NCBI GenBank assembly: GCA_019637615.1
Contig: JAHBVJ010000013.1
Coordinates: 1-64,000, forward strand
Direction: 5' to 3'
Source of the DNA: Anaerolineae bacterium
GTDB taxonomy: Bacteria > Chloroflexota > Anaerolineae > Aggregatilineales > UBA2796
Length of the DNA stretch: 64,000 nucleotides
The notes beneath the pieces are model-generated. The model worked only from the letters and a program-made list of their open reading frames with translations. It was not told the origin of the DNA and made no database searches. Every line of letters begins with the position of its first letter. Position 1 is the stretch's first letter. This document shows, piece by piece, positions 18,087-26,919 of the stretch. A program made the position numbers and the translations under genes.

Positions 18087-18125
18087 TTACAATCCCTTGC
18101 GACGATTGCTTGTGAGGGATTGTAA
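18087..18125 (+). promoter_or_regulatory. Inverted repeat covering the hen1 ribosome site and start codon
   Basis: Perfect 11-bp arms TTACAATCCCT (18087-18097) and AGGGATTGTAA (18115-18125) with a 17-base loop. The right arm contains the GAGGG-like ribosome site and ends on the A of the ATG at 18125. In RNA the hairpin would hide both; in DNA it is a symmetrical operator. Confidence 0.6.
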
Positions 18126-19534
18126 TGCTACTAACGATTACCACGACGCATCAGCCCGCCAGCGATCTGGGTTATTTACTGCATAAAAACCCGAATCGTG
18201 TCCAAACCTTTGAATTGACATTCGGCAACGCGCACGTTTTGTATCCCGAAGTGAGCGAGGAACGCTGTACTGTTGCACTCTTGCTCGACGTGAATTCGGT
18301 TGAATTGGTGCGCCGGGATGGTCGCAGCGGATTTGCGTTGGAACAGTACGTAAATGATCGTCCCTATGCAGCGACGTCCTTTCTGAGCGTGGCTATCGCG
18401 AATGTGTTTGGGTCGGCGCTGAACGGCAAGAGCAAAGATCGAGCCGAGCTTGCCGAAACGGCAATTCCGTTGGAAGCGTCGCTGATTTCGCTGCCATGTC
18501 GCGGTGGGGAAAGCCTCCTGCGCCGTTTGTTCGAGCCGTTGGACTACACGGTAATGGCTGAACGCTATCCCCTCGATACTGCGTTTCCGACGTGGGGAGA
18601 AAGCGCTTATTACACCGTCACACTGACACACACGATCAAATTGCAGGATTTACTCTCACATCTATACGTCTTGATCCCCGTCCTCGATGATGAGAAGCAT
18701 TACTTCGTTGGCGCGGACGAAGTTGAAAAACTGTTGCGGCATGGGGAAGGCTGGTTGAGCCGACACCCCGATATCGAACTGATCACACGGCGCTATTTGC
18801 GACACAAACACAGCCTCACCCACGATGCGCTGACACGGTTAGTTATCGCGGAGGAACCATCGGCTGAGGAAGCGGCTGCTCAGCATGATCAGGAAGAGAC
18901 AACGCTCGAAGAAACGGTCAATTTACATCAGCAGCGGCTAGGCGCGGTGTTCGCAGTGCTCAAACATAGTATGGCGCGGCGGGTGGTGGACTTGGGTTGT
19001 GGCGAAGGACGGTTGTTACAAATGCTACTCAAAGACGCTCAGTTCACAGAAATTCTCGGTATGGATGTAGCACATCGTGTGCTTGAGATTGCGGCGCTAC
19101 GGTTGAAACTCGACAGATTGCTGCCATTGCAGCGACAGCGCATCCAACTGCTACACGGCTCACTTATGTATCGCGATCCTCGCTTGAGTGGCTACGACGC
19201 AGCAACAGTGGTAGAAGTGATCGAACATCTCGATCTGCCACGGTTAGCAGCGTTCGAGCGCGTATTGTTCGAGTTTGCACGTCCGAAAACGATTGCGATC
19301 ACGACACCGAACGCAGAATACAATGTGAAATGGGAATCGTTGCCCGCTGGTAAATTCCGCCACAAGGATCATCGTTTCGAGTGGACACGTACAGAATTTC
19401 AGACATGGGCACAGCAAATTTGTGACCGTTATGGCTACACGGTACGTTTTTTACCAATCGGTGATATAGATTCCATCGTCGGCGCACCGAGTCAGATGGG
19501 CGTTTTTGTGCTCAATGAGGAGGTCACTTCATGA
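18125..19534 (+). CDS. hen1: Hen1 RNA 3'-terminal 2'-O-methyltransferase
   Basis: 469 residues, matching bacterial Hen1 length. An N-terminal domain of about 250 residues (LLTITTTHQPASDLGYLLHKNPNRVQ...) is the part that activates Pnkp ligase in studied systems. The C-terminal methyltransferase has VVDLGCGEGRLLQMLL (SAM motif) and ILGMDVAHRVLE. The metal site characteristic of Hen1 is present: E364 and E367-H368 in VEVIEHLD, and H417 in FRHKDHRFEW. The enzyme methylates the 2'-OH at the 3' end of a cleaved RNA before sealing, so the repaired RNA resists a second cut by ribotoxins. Its stop overlaps the pnkp start (ATGA, 19531-19534). Confidence 0.93.
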   Translation: MLLTITTTHQPASDLGYLLHKNPNRVQTFELTFGNAHVLYPEVSEERCTVALLLDVNSVELVRRDGRSGFALEQYVNDRPYAATSFLSVAIANVFGSALNGKSKDRAELAETAIPLEASLISLPCRGGESLLRRLFEPLDYTVMAERYPLDTAFPTWGESAYYTVTLTHTIKLQDLLSHLYVLIPVLDDEKHYFVGADEVEKLLRHGEGWLSRHPDIELITRRYLRHKHSLTHDALTRLVIAEEPSAEEAAAQHDQEETTLEETVNLHQQRLGAVFAVLKHSMARRVVDLGCGEGRLLQMLLKDAQFTEILGMDVAHRVLEIAALRLKLDRLLPLQRQRIQLLHGSLMYRDPRLSGYDAATVVEVIEHLDLPRLAAFERVLFEFARPKTIAITTPNAEYNVKWESLPAGKFRHKDHRFEWTRTEFQTWAQQICDRYGYTVRFLPIGDIDSIVGAPSQMGVFVLNEEVTS

Positions 19535-22095
19535 ACATCACCATCCCCGATTTTGCGCTGGTTGTGTTGATCGGTGTGACTGGCAGCGGCAAATCGACAT
19601 TTGCTCGTAAACATTTCCTGCCGACTGAAGTGATCTCCTCGGATTTCTGTCGGGGGTTAGTCTCGGACGACGAAAACGACCAGACCGCGACGCATGATGC
19701 GTTCGATGTGTTGCACGCTATCGCCTCTAAACGACTAGCACGCATGAAGTTGACGGTGATCGACGCGACCAATACACAGCCCGATGCACGTAAACCATTG
19801 CTCACGATAGCGCGTGAATTCCATGCCTTGCCTGTTGCTATCGTGCTGGATTTGCCAGAGTATGTTTGCCTTGCCCACAACCAGACCCGTCCAGATCGTG
19901 CCTTTGGCCCTCATGTAATTAGACGCCAACGGCAAGAACTAAAACGGTCTCTCGGAAACTTGGCGCGCGAAGGGTTCCGTCGTGTGTTCGTCCTACGCTC
20001 CGAGGCGGAGGTTGCCGAGGTCGTGCTTGACCGCGAACCGTTATGGAATAACCGCAAAACCGATCACGGCCCATTTGACATCATCGGGGATGTGCATGGT
20101 TGTTACGATGAATTAGCCGTCTTACTCGGACAGCTTGGTTATCAGGTCGATGCAAATGCGATGCAGGCGTCGCATCCTGCTGGTCGCCGCGTCGTGTTTC
20201 TGGGTGATCTGGTTGATCGTGGGCCGAAAATTCCGCAAGTGTTGAAACTAGCCATGAATATGGCTGCATCAGAAGCGGCAATCTGTATTCCCGGCAATCA
20301 CGACATCAAGCTGATGCGCAAGCTTAACGGTAAGAACGTGCAAATCACGCATGGGTTGGGATCATCGATTGCGCAACTGGAGTTAGAAACACCAGAGTTC
20401 CACGCGCAGGTGGCGAAGTTCATTGACTCCCTAGTAAGCCATTATGTACTGGACGATGGGAAATTGGTTGTTGCTCATGCTGGCATGAAAGAAAGCATGG
20501 CGGGTCGTGCATCTGGCGCGGTGCGCGAGTTCGCGTTGTACGGGGAAACTACCGGCGAAACGGATGAATTCGGCCTTCCGATTCGCTATAACTGGGCGGC
20601 GGACTATCGTGGCTCCGCGATGGTCGTGTATGGACATACGCCCGTCCCCGAACCGGAATGGCTGAATCGGACGATCAATATCGATACGGGCTGTGTGTTT
20701 GGCGGCAAGCTAACTGCGTTACGCTACCCAGAGCGAGAATTAGTGTCCGTCCCCGCTCTATTGACGTATGCCCAACCCGCGCGCCCATTTCTGGAACAGC
20801 CAGCGCTAACCACCACTCTACAACAGCAGCTAGACGATGTCTTAGACATTACCGATGTGCTGACTTTGGACACCAGCCTCGGCAAACGGCTGATCGATAC
20901 ACGTCTGCAAAAAAACATCCAGATACGAGCGGAGAACGCAGCAGCAGCGCTAGAAGTCATGAGCCGCTTCGCTGTAAATCCGAAATGGTTGGTATATCTG
21001 CCACCCACCATGTCGCCCGTAGAGACGAGCAAATTACCTGATTTACTGGAGCATCCTAACGAAGCCTTTACATACTTTCGTAATCAAGGCATTCCTCAAG
21101 TTATTTGCGAAGAGAAGCATATGGGATCGCGTGCGGTTGTGGTCATCGGTCACGATGAAGATGCCGTCCGCAAGCGCTTTGGTGTGAGCGGAGAAGGCAT
21201 CGGCATGGTGTATACGCGCACTGGTCGCCGCTTCTTCACGGATGCGTCGCTCGAACGTGGCTTTCTGGAAAGGGTACATCAATCGCTAACTACGGCGGGT
21301 TTATGGGATGAACTGCGTACAGATTGGCTGGTGCTGGACTGTGAATTGATGCCGTGGTCAGCTAAGGCGCAGGAATTACTCCAAACCCAGTATGCGGCGG
21401 TAGGTGCGGCTGGAAGCCATGCACTAGCACGCAGCATTGATGTACTGCGCGCGACTGCCGAGCGCAACAACGATGCGCAGATGCTCTTGCAGCGCTATCA
21501 AACTCGTGCGCAGATGGTAGATCAGTACATTGATGCGTATCGACGTTACTGCTGGGATGTGATTAGCCTTGATGACTTGCGACTTGCTCCCTTTCACATA
21601 TTGGCAAGCGAAGGCGCGGTACACATTGACAAACCCCATACATGGCATATGGCGCTGGCAACCAAGCTGCATCAAGTGGGTGATGTGTTGATTACCCCAA
21701 CCTCCTATCACGTCATCGATTTGACGGATGAAACCCGCATTGTGACAGGCATCCAGTGGTGGGAAGCGCTGACTGCGCGCGGGGGCGAAGGCATGGTGGT
21801 CAAACCGATGCAGTTCATCACCAAAGGTCAGCGTGGCATTGTGCAACCCGCGCTTAAGGTGCGTGGACGGGAATATCTGCGCATCATTTACGGTGCTGAA
21901 TACACTGAGCCACGCCAGCTTGAACGGTTGCGGTCACGACGACTTGCTGCTAAACGATCGTTAGCACTGCGCGAGTTCGCGCTAGGTATTGAGGCGTTGG
22001 AGCGTTTCATCCGACGGGAACCTTTGCGACGCATCCACGAATGTGTATTTGGCGTGCTGGCGTTGGAAAGCGAACCTGTCGATCCGAGGCTATAG
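19531..22095 (+). CDS. pnkp: Polynucleotide kinase-phosphatase / RNA ligase (bacterial Pnkp)
   Basis: 854 residues, three domains in the known order. Kinase (1-170): GVTGSGKST with K21 and S22, then D38 in SSDFCRG. Phosphatase (about 180-470): metallophosphoesterase motifs GDVHG (D187, H189), GDLVDRG, GNHD and VAHAGM. Ligase-like adenylyltransferase (about 480-854): the nucleotidyl lysine K529 in EEKHMGSR and EGMVVKP near the end. Kinase and phosphatase residue numbers coincide with those of the studied Clostridium thermocellum enzyme. Pnkp heals 5'-OH and 2',3'-phosphate ends of cut RNA and seals them with Hen1. Four-base overlap with hen1 implies translational coupling. Followed by a hairpin at 22112-22150. 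Confidence 0.95.
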   Translation: MNITIPDFALVVLIGVTGSGKSTFARKHFLPTEVISSDFCRGLVSDDENDQTATHDAFDVLHAIASKRLARMKLTVIDATNTQPDARKPLLTIAREFHALPVAIVLDLPEYVCLAHNQTRPDRAFGPHVIRRQRQELKRSLGNLAREGFRRVFVLRSEAEVAEVVLDREPLWNNRKTDHGPFDIIGDVHGCYDELAVLLGQLGYQVDANAMQASHPAGRRVVFLGDLVDRGPKIPQVLKLAMNMAASEAAICIPGNHDIKLMRKLNGKNVQITHGLGSSIAQLELETPEFHAQVAKFIDSLVSHYVLDDGKLVVAHAGMKESMAGRASGAVREFALYGETTGETDEFGLPIRYNWAADYRGSAMVVYGHTPVPEPEWLNRTINIDTGCVFGGKLTALRYPERELVSVPALLTYAQPARPFLEQPALTTTLQQQLDDVLDITDVLTLDTSLGKRLIDTRLQKNIQIRAENAAAALEVMSRFAVNPKWLVYLPPTMSPVETSKLPDLLEHPNEAFTYFRNQGIPQVICEEKHMGSRAVVVIGHDEDAVRKRFGVSGEGIGMVYTRTGRRFFTDASLERGFLERVHQSLTTAGLWDELRTDWLVLDCELMPWSAKAQELLQTQYAAVGAAGSHALARSIDVLRATAERNNDAQMLLQRYQTRAQMVDQYIDAYRRYCWDVISLDDLRLAPFHILASEGAVHIDKPHTWHMALATKLHQVGDVLITPTSYHVIDLTDETRIVTGIQWWEALTARGGEGMVVKPMQFITKGQRGIVQPALKVRGREYLRIIYGAEYTEPRQLERLRSRRLAAKRSLALREFALGIEALERFIRREPLRRIHECVFGVLALESEPVDPRL

Positions 22096-22111
22096 ACGGC
22101 ATCCTGTAAGC

Positions 22112-22150
22112 TTCCACGCGCAGGATGTGGTCGTCATCTGGCGCGTGGAA
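22112..22150 (+). terminator. Hairpin after pnkp
   Basis: Perfect 10-bp arms TTCCACGCGC (22112-22121) and GCGCGTGGAA (22141-22150), 16 bases after the pnkp stop. No strong T-tract. Confidence 0.55.
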
Positions 22151-22195
22151 ACTAGAGGAAAAGTGTCCAAATGAACTAGTAGACGTGCATCTCAT

Positions 22196-22444
22196 CTAGC
22201 CGATGATGAAACGCCGCTTCGATGATGTTTGGTTGGCGTCGCGAACAGTCTCTGCTCCGGCGTAAACAGTCTCGGCGGGTTTCAGCGGCTGTGCATTCTG
22301 GTGCGCGAGCTTGCTTACGAAATTGACCAACCGCTTCACATCGTCAGTCAACGTATGTTCCGGATCATGGTCAGTTGGTTTGCGTGTGATTTCCTTCACG
22401 ATTTCCAAGTCGCCCAAGCCGAAGTGTGGATTACCGAAGTCCAT
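22196..22444 (-). CDS. Small hypothetical protein
   Basis: 82 residues from ATG 22444, with GGAGAGG about nine bases upstream on the minus strand. The sequence MDFGNPHFGLGDLEIVKEI is followed by a charged, probably helical segment (LTDDVKRLVNFVSKLAHQ). No known domain is recognised. It lies just downstream of the large STAND regulator on the same strand (about 100 bases after that gene's stop), so it could be its last co-transcribed gene. The good ribosome site is the main support. Confidence 0.42.
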   Translation of the reverse strand: MDFGNPHFGLGDLEIVKEITRKPTDHDPEHTLTDDVKRLVNFVSKLAHQNAQPLKPAETVYAGAETVRDANQTSSKRRFIIG

Positions 22445-22546
22445 GATTTTGTCCCTCTCCGTTCCTGTTGATAATGGTAGGATACTCGCCAACCCCCGGT
22501 GGCTGTCACCTATCAAAGGATAGGTTTTGCGGAAGAAGGGGTTGGG

Positions 22547-25273
22547 TTAGGAGAGGAGCTTCAATTCACGGGCGCGGACGATGGCTTGCGTGCGGCTGTT
22601 GACGCTCAATTTGCTATAAATCTCGCTGATGTACCACTTGACCGTACCCAACGCCAGCACCAGATCGCGGGCGATCTCACGGTTGGAGCGCCCCTCCGCG
22701 ACGAGGCGCAGCACTTCCAGCTCGCGCTCGGTCAGGGCGTCAGCGGGGGATGGGGCGGTTGGAGACAGGGCTTGGGTTGCCAGTTCGCTCCTCACCATAG
22801 CCGCCGGAAGGAGGAACGCATTCACAGTCGCTTCAAAATCGAGGGTCTTCCCACGTTCCCACGCCGCCTCGTACTCGGCAGCGCCAAGCAGGTGCCGCCA
22901 TTTTTCGCGCAGACGTTGCAGCAGCGGCCATTTTTCGAGACCGAGCAGCACCGCTTTCCCCGGCTCAAGGAAGGCCGTGCTAAGATGGGCGGATAATTCC
23001 ACCGCTTGCACAAATTTGCCTTCTGCATCTAGCACGAGTACGCCGATAGTCGCAATCGTGCTCAAGCGATGCGAATCATCCCAGTAATCATCAAAATTGA
23101 TCACCTCTTGGAAGTAGTGACGCAGCGCTTCATCATCATTTTCATAGCGAGCGGCGACGGCTAACCCCCAGACTGCATCCAAGTTGGAGTCGCTGATCGT
23201 GAAACTGAGCAGCAACGACACATCCAGCGCAGCACGGCACAGACGTTTCCCTTCGGCATAATCGGCTTCGGACAAAATCAGCACTAGACCGAGCGAAGCC
23301 CATGCGGTTTTGTTGTACGGCGGCGTATTGAAAATGGCCGCCGTCCGCACCAGTTCTTCTGCATAGTGGCGCGCTTTGTCGAACTCCCCCAAGCGCCATT
23401 TCCACTCTGTGCCCCACTTCAGCCCCAAATGCAGCCCCTTATAATCGCCGCGCCGCCGCTGACTGGTGACAGCCTCTTCAAAGTACGTCTCCGCTTCGGT
23501 AAATTCGTGGGCTTCAAAGGCATAGCCAGCCAGATGCATCAGCGCGTAGCCCATGCCGTTTTCGTCGCCCGTCTGCTGTTCCAATTCCAACGCCTGACAC
23601 AGTTTATCCATCGACTTCTCGACGCTATCTTGCCCGAACGCGATCCAGATGCACAGTTCTGCCATATAGAATTTGTCGTTCAATTCTTCATAAATGGCGT
23701 AACTCTGCTCAAAATAACGCAAGGCGTGGCTGAAGTTCAGATGTCTCCCTTTCAGGTTGGTGTAAGCCATCGCGTACAGGTAGGTGCTAAAGGCTTCTTC
23801 GGCGCGGTCACCGCACTGATGGTTGATCTCGGTAATCGCCAGCATCTCTTCTGCCAGCGATTCCAGATCGTGGAGATAATCCAGCGGGCCGAGCATGATC
23901 AGACGGGTGCGCCGTGCCCGCAGCCGATTGTAGGTCAGGCGACGGTCGGGATCAGTGAAGCTGGCGAAGCGCTCGGCGGCGGTGCGCAGCATCTCCTCGC
24001 CTTCGAGATAGCGCACACGTAAATCGCAGAACCAGTTGAGCGCTTCCACCATGCGGTTGATGACAGCATGATTCTGGCGTTCGGCTGCCCACCGCCACGC
24101 CGCCCGCACATTAGCAAAATCGAATTCGATCTCCAGCAGGGCTTCGCTCTGGCGGCGGAATTTGATGTCTCGCTCGTGCTGCTCCATGAAGGCCGCGAAA
24201 TAGCGCGCATGAGCATCGCGGGCGGCGTCTTCTTCGCCCAGATGGTGAAGCCGCTCGGCAGCATACTGCCGCAACAATTCGTGCAGATCATAGCGTCCGG
24301 TGACGCTATCCCGCCGCACCCACGATTTGTCCACCAACGCCGACAGATGCCGCACCGATGCGCCCGCGACAGTCAGGGCGGACTCACGCGTGAAGCCGCC
24401 TTGAAAAATCGACAGCCAGCCCATCATGCGCTGCTCGTCGGCGTCCAGCATCAGCCATGACTGATCCAACACGGCGCGCATATTGCGGTGACGCTCCGGC
24501 ATATTGCGGGTGGGTGTTTCGAGGATGTCCAGACTGCGGCTGATCTCGTCGGCAATTTCCGAACAGGACAGCGCCCGCACCCAACCTGCTGCCAGCTCGA
24601 TCCCTAGCGGCATCCCACCGACCAGCCGGCAGATGCGGGCGATGGCATCGCGTTCCCGCTCCACCGAGAAACCGGGCTGCACGCGGCGGGCATTCTGGAT
24701 GAATAGCTGCACGGCGCTGGAGTCTTCGACGGAGTCTAGACCGCTTTCGGCAGGCACCGTCATGCCGTCCAGTGGATACAACCACTCCTGTTGGAGGTTG
24801 AGCGCCTCGCGGGAAGTCGCCAGCATCTTGATGCGTTCGGTCGTTGTCAGGATGTCGCTGATAATATTGGCGCTGTCTAGCAGATGTTCGAGATTATCGA
24901 GCAGCAGGAGCAGGGTTTTATTCTGTAAAAAATCGTGCAGTTGCTGCGTTAGTTCCGCGCCGGGATAGAACTGGAAGCCCACCGCCTCACCAATGCTTAC
25001 GACGAGTTGTTCGGGCGCGTTCAGGGCTTGGAGCGAGATGAAGTATGTCCCGTTGGGGAACGGATGCTGCCCATTCCCATTGTGGTTGGTCATCACCATC
25101 CGCGCGGCTTCTAGCGCGAGACGAGTCTTACCGATCCCGCCGGGGCCAGTCAGCGTCAGCAGCCGACACGCAGGATCAGCCAACCGCGCGCTGATCTCCG
25201 TCAGTTCTTTGGCTCTGCCAACAAAGGCGGTGGACTGTACCGGCAAGGTATAAGTAACCACACAGCACCCCAA
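22547..25273 (-). CDS. STAND ATPase with LuxR-type DNA-binding domain
   Basis: About 908 residues. A P-loop ATPase domain opens the protein (TGPGGIGKTRLALEA, residues 42-56; LLLLLDNLEHLLD as Walker B; LATSREAL as sensor). A long helical, TPR-like region follows (about 400-820). The LuxR helix-turn-helix is at the end: LTERELEVLRLVAEGRSNREIARDLVLALGTVKWYISEIYSKL. This is the MalT/LAL-like layout of inducer-sensing activators. The start is uncertain: TTG 25273 and GTG 25261 are both possible, and neither has a strong ribosome site. A good minus-strand promoter at 25749-25777 would give a leader of more than 450 bases. The target genes are not evident. Confidence 0.88.
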   Translation of the reverse strand: MGCCVVTYTLPVQSTAFVGRAKELTEISARLADPACRLLTLTGPGGIGKTRLALEAARMVMTNHNGNGQHPFPNGTYFISLQALNAPEQLVVSIGEAVGFQFYPGAELTQQLHDFLQNKTLLLLLDNLEHLLDSANIISDILTTTERIKMLATSREALNLQQEWLYPLDGMTVPAESGLDSVEDSSAVQLFIQNARRVQPGFSVERERDAIARICRLVGGMPLGIELAAGWVRALSCSEIADEISRSLDILETPTRNMPERHRNMRAVLDQSWLMLDADEQRMMGWLSIFQGGFTRESALTVAGASVRHLSALVDKSWVRRDSVTGRYDLHELLRQYAAERLHHLGEEDAARDAHARYFAAFMEQHERDIKFRRQSEALLEIEFDFANVRAAWRWAAERQNHAVINRMVEALNWFCDLRVRYLEGEEMLRTAAERFASFTDPDRRLTYNRLRARRTRLIMLGPLDYLHDLESLAEEMLAITEINHQCGDRAEEAFSTYLYAMAYTNLKGRHLNFSHALRYFEQSYAIYEELNDKFYMAELCIWIAFGQDSVEKSMDKLCQALELEQQTGDENGMGYALMHLAGYAFEAHEFTEAETYFEEAVTSQRRRGDYKGLHLGLKWGTEWKWRLGEFDKARHYAEELVRTAAIFNTPPYNKTAWASLGLVLILSEADYAEGKRLCRAALDVSLLLSFTISDSNLDAVWGLAVAARYENDDEALRHYFQEVINFDDYWDDSHRLSTIATIGVLVLDAEGKFVQAVELSAHLSTAFLEPGKAVLLGLEKWPLLQRLREKWRHLLGAAEYEAAWERGKTLDFEATVNAFLLPAAMVRSELATQALSPTAPSPADALTERELEVLRLVAEGRSNREIARDLVLALGTVKWYISEIYSKLSVNSRTQAIVRARELKLLS

Positions 25274-25383
25274 GATGACTAACGTGACATCCTACTCATT
25301 ATAGCGAACCTGTGCGGTAACTGGAACGGCCAGCCGCCGCGCGAACCAACCCCTCATGCCGTGGTCGCCGTGGTAATCGATCA

Positions 25384-25427
25384 ATGATCCCTGAAATGCT
25401 CCCGTTGACTGGTGACGTTGGGATCAT
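25384..25427. repeat. 44-base dispersed inverted repeat, copy B
   Basis: ATGATCCC (25384-25391) and GGGATCAT (25420-25427) flank a 28-base core with TCCCGTT. The reverse complement of 62222-62265 has the same length, the same ends and the same core motif, so the two are copies of one short element. Confidence 0.6.
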
Positions 25428-25748
25428 CCCGATGTGTCCGCCGTCGGTTTGTGGCGTGGATGGAATGCGCGATGCGGCGTGAACAGCTTGACCAGTGCGA
25501 AGCAATTGACGATGCAGGGTAGAGGCGACGACCATTTGAATTCTCCGCAGATGCAACGTGCCTTTGTGAATGCGTACCATGCGATCTAGCGCATGGGTTG
25601 GGTGACGATGTTATGAAGGCTAAATTCGTCAAGTTTAGATTGTGGGCAAAAGGTGAAATTAAGTTGTGACCAGCACGACGACAATTTCTGGTTAGCTCCG
25701 CCCGGTGGGGACAGCAAAGCTACAACCCAAACTGGTTCATATGGTCAT

Positions 25749-25777
25749 ATAATACAAGAACGTGTTCGTTTTGTCAA
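25749..25777 (-). promoter_or_regulatory. Sigma-70-type promoter for the STAND regulator
   Basis: On the minus strand, TTGACA (25777-25772), a 17-base spacer and TATTAT (25754-25749). The spacer contains the palindrome GAACACGTTC, a possible operator. The next downstream gene is the STAND-LuxR regulator. Confidence 0.55.
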
Positions 25778-25843
25778 CTCTTAATTGGTTGGAAATTCGT
25801 TATAGTTATCAAATATTTGTTCTGATACGGTATCGGTTACGGG

Positions 25844-26620
25844 CTAGGAAGCCTCTTCATCAAAGAGTTCCCCGATACGCTGATAAGCCGTGTTGATCTG
25901 CTGCATTCGGGCGTGCGCTTCCGGCGTCTTGTTGAGATCAGGATGATACTGCATCGCCAACTGACGATAGGCGCGGCGGATCGTCTCCCAATCGGCGTCT
26001 AGACTGACGCCCAAGACCGCATAGAAAACCCGCAGTTCGTTGCGCGACGGATCGAGCGTTGGCGGCGGAGGCTGCTCGGCGTTATCGGCGCGCGGTTCTT
26101 CTTTTTGCGGGCGGCGGAGCGGCTCGAAATCCCCGATGCGCCAGAAGCCCGTCAAATGTTGCGAATCGGTGCGGATGCGCTCCACATGCAACCACGCCAT
26201 CTCGACGCGATCTCCGTAGCGCACAAGCCGATCTAAGCCGACTTGGGGACGGTCAAAATGCACCGGGAAGACGTAGAGCTGATTATCATAGACCTCATAG
26301 CCGTAGATTTTGTCGCCGTAGAGGGTCAGCAGCGCGTGCATCCAATCGTAAGGACGGTAGCGTTCGCCGTTTTCGGGCAGGAGCATGGCGCTCCACAGGA
26401 TGAACAGGGTGGCTTGATCGCGCTGCGCATTGTATTCCAAGGTGGATTTGATCAGCCCGACATCAATATCACGCTCGATCAGATGGATCGCCAGCGTTTC
26501 GCCCGTCGGCAGTTCCGCGATCAGCACATCGAAGCCGTTGTGCTTGATCGCGGCGACGCCACCCGATGATTCGAGCTGATAGACGAGATGCGCGTTGACA
26601 AAATTCAAATTGAGGCGCAT
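25844..26620 (-). CDS. J-domain (DnaJ-like) protein
   Basis: 258 residues from ATG 26620; an earlier in-frame start at 26689 would add 23 residues of doubtful sequence. The C-terminal 65 residues are a J domain: FYAVLGVSLDADWETIRRAYRQLAMQYHPDLNKTPEAHARMQQINTAYQRI, with the HPD motif that stimulates Hsp70 ATPase. The N-terminal 190 residues (MRLNLNFVNAHLVYQLESSGG...) are of a type I do not recognise, with no glycine/phenylalanine linker or zinc domain. It is therefore a specialised DnaJ partner rather than the housekeeping chaperone. A short acidic and proline-rich linker joins the halves. No dnaK is nearby. Confidence 0.82.
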   Translation of the reverse strand: MRLNLNFVNAHLVYQLESSGGVAAIKHNGFDVLIAELPTGETLAIHLIERDIDVGLIKSTLEYNAQRDQATLFILWSAMLLPENGERYRPYDWMHALLTLYGDKIYGYEVYDNQLYVFPVHFDRPQVGLDRLVRYGDRVEMAWLHVERIRTDSQHLTGFWRIGDFEPLRRPQKEEPRADNAEQPPPPTLDPSRNELRVFYAVLGVSLDADWETIRRAYRQLAMQYHPDLNKTPEAHARMQQINTAYQRIGELFDEEAS

Positions 26621-26710
26621 GACTGTGCCTGACGAACCTCTACCTTGCGCAGCGCGATGGACAGATAACCTTAATTTCGGATAGGTCACATTAGCGCATC
26701 AGCAGCGCAC

Positions 26711-26732
26711 GCCGCGGGTTAAAACCCCCGGC
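26711..26732. repeat. Short GC-rich hairpin
   Basis: GCCGCGGGTT (26711-26720) pairs with AACCCCCGGC (26723-26732), one mismatch, two-base loop. It looks like a small dispersed intergenic hairpin. Confidence 0.4.
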
Positions 26733-26919
26733 TACAATTCCAAGAAGTCCACTAAAGGGACTCAAGAAAAAGTGTTGGCGTGAGTGTCGGTTGCCTGCGC
26801 TATTTTCTACAAGGTCATAACCATCTGGATTAGCGTACTAAGTCCCTATAGGATTCACACTCATCACACCAGATGATTTTGTAAGTAACAGTGACTATCT
26901 GAAGATTGGGTCAAGTAAA

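Larger units (their letters stand above)
25274..25843. other. Long leader/intergenic region upstream of the STAND regulator
   Basis: 570 bases with no convincing gene. It contains a GGGATCAT dispersed repeat (25384-25427) and a minus-strand promoter (25749-25777). The small open frames inside have no recognisable features. Confidence 0.5.

Noticed and set aside
25690-25735. Plus-strand segment GGGGACAGCAAAGC resembling part of a c-di-GMP (GEMM-I) riboswitch
   Set aside because: The conserved GACGCAAAGC core has an extra base, the first half of the receptor is absent, and no gene lies downstream on that strand.
25755-25771. GAACACGTTC palindrome as a LexA/SOS box
   Set aside because: The known box needs four bases between GAAC and GTTC; only two are present.
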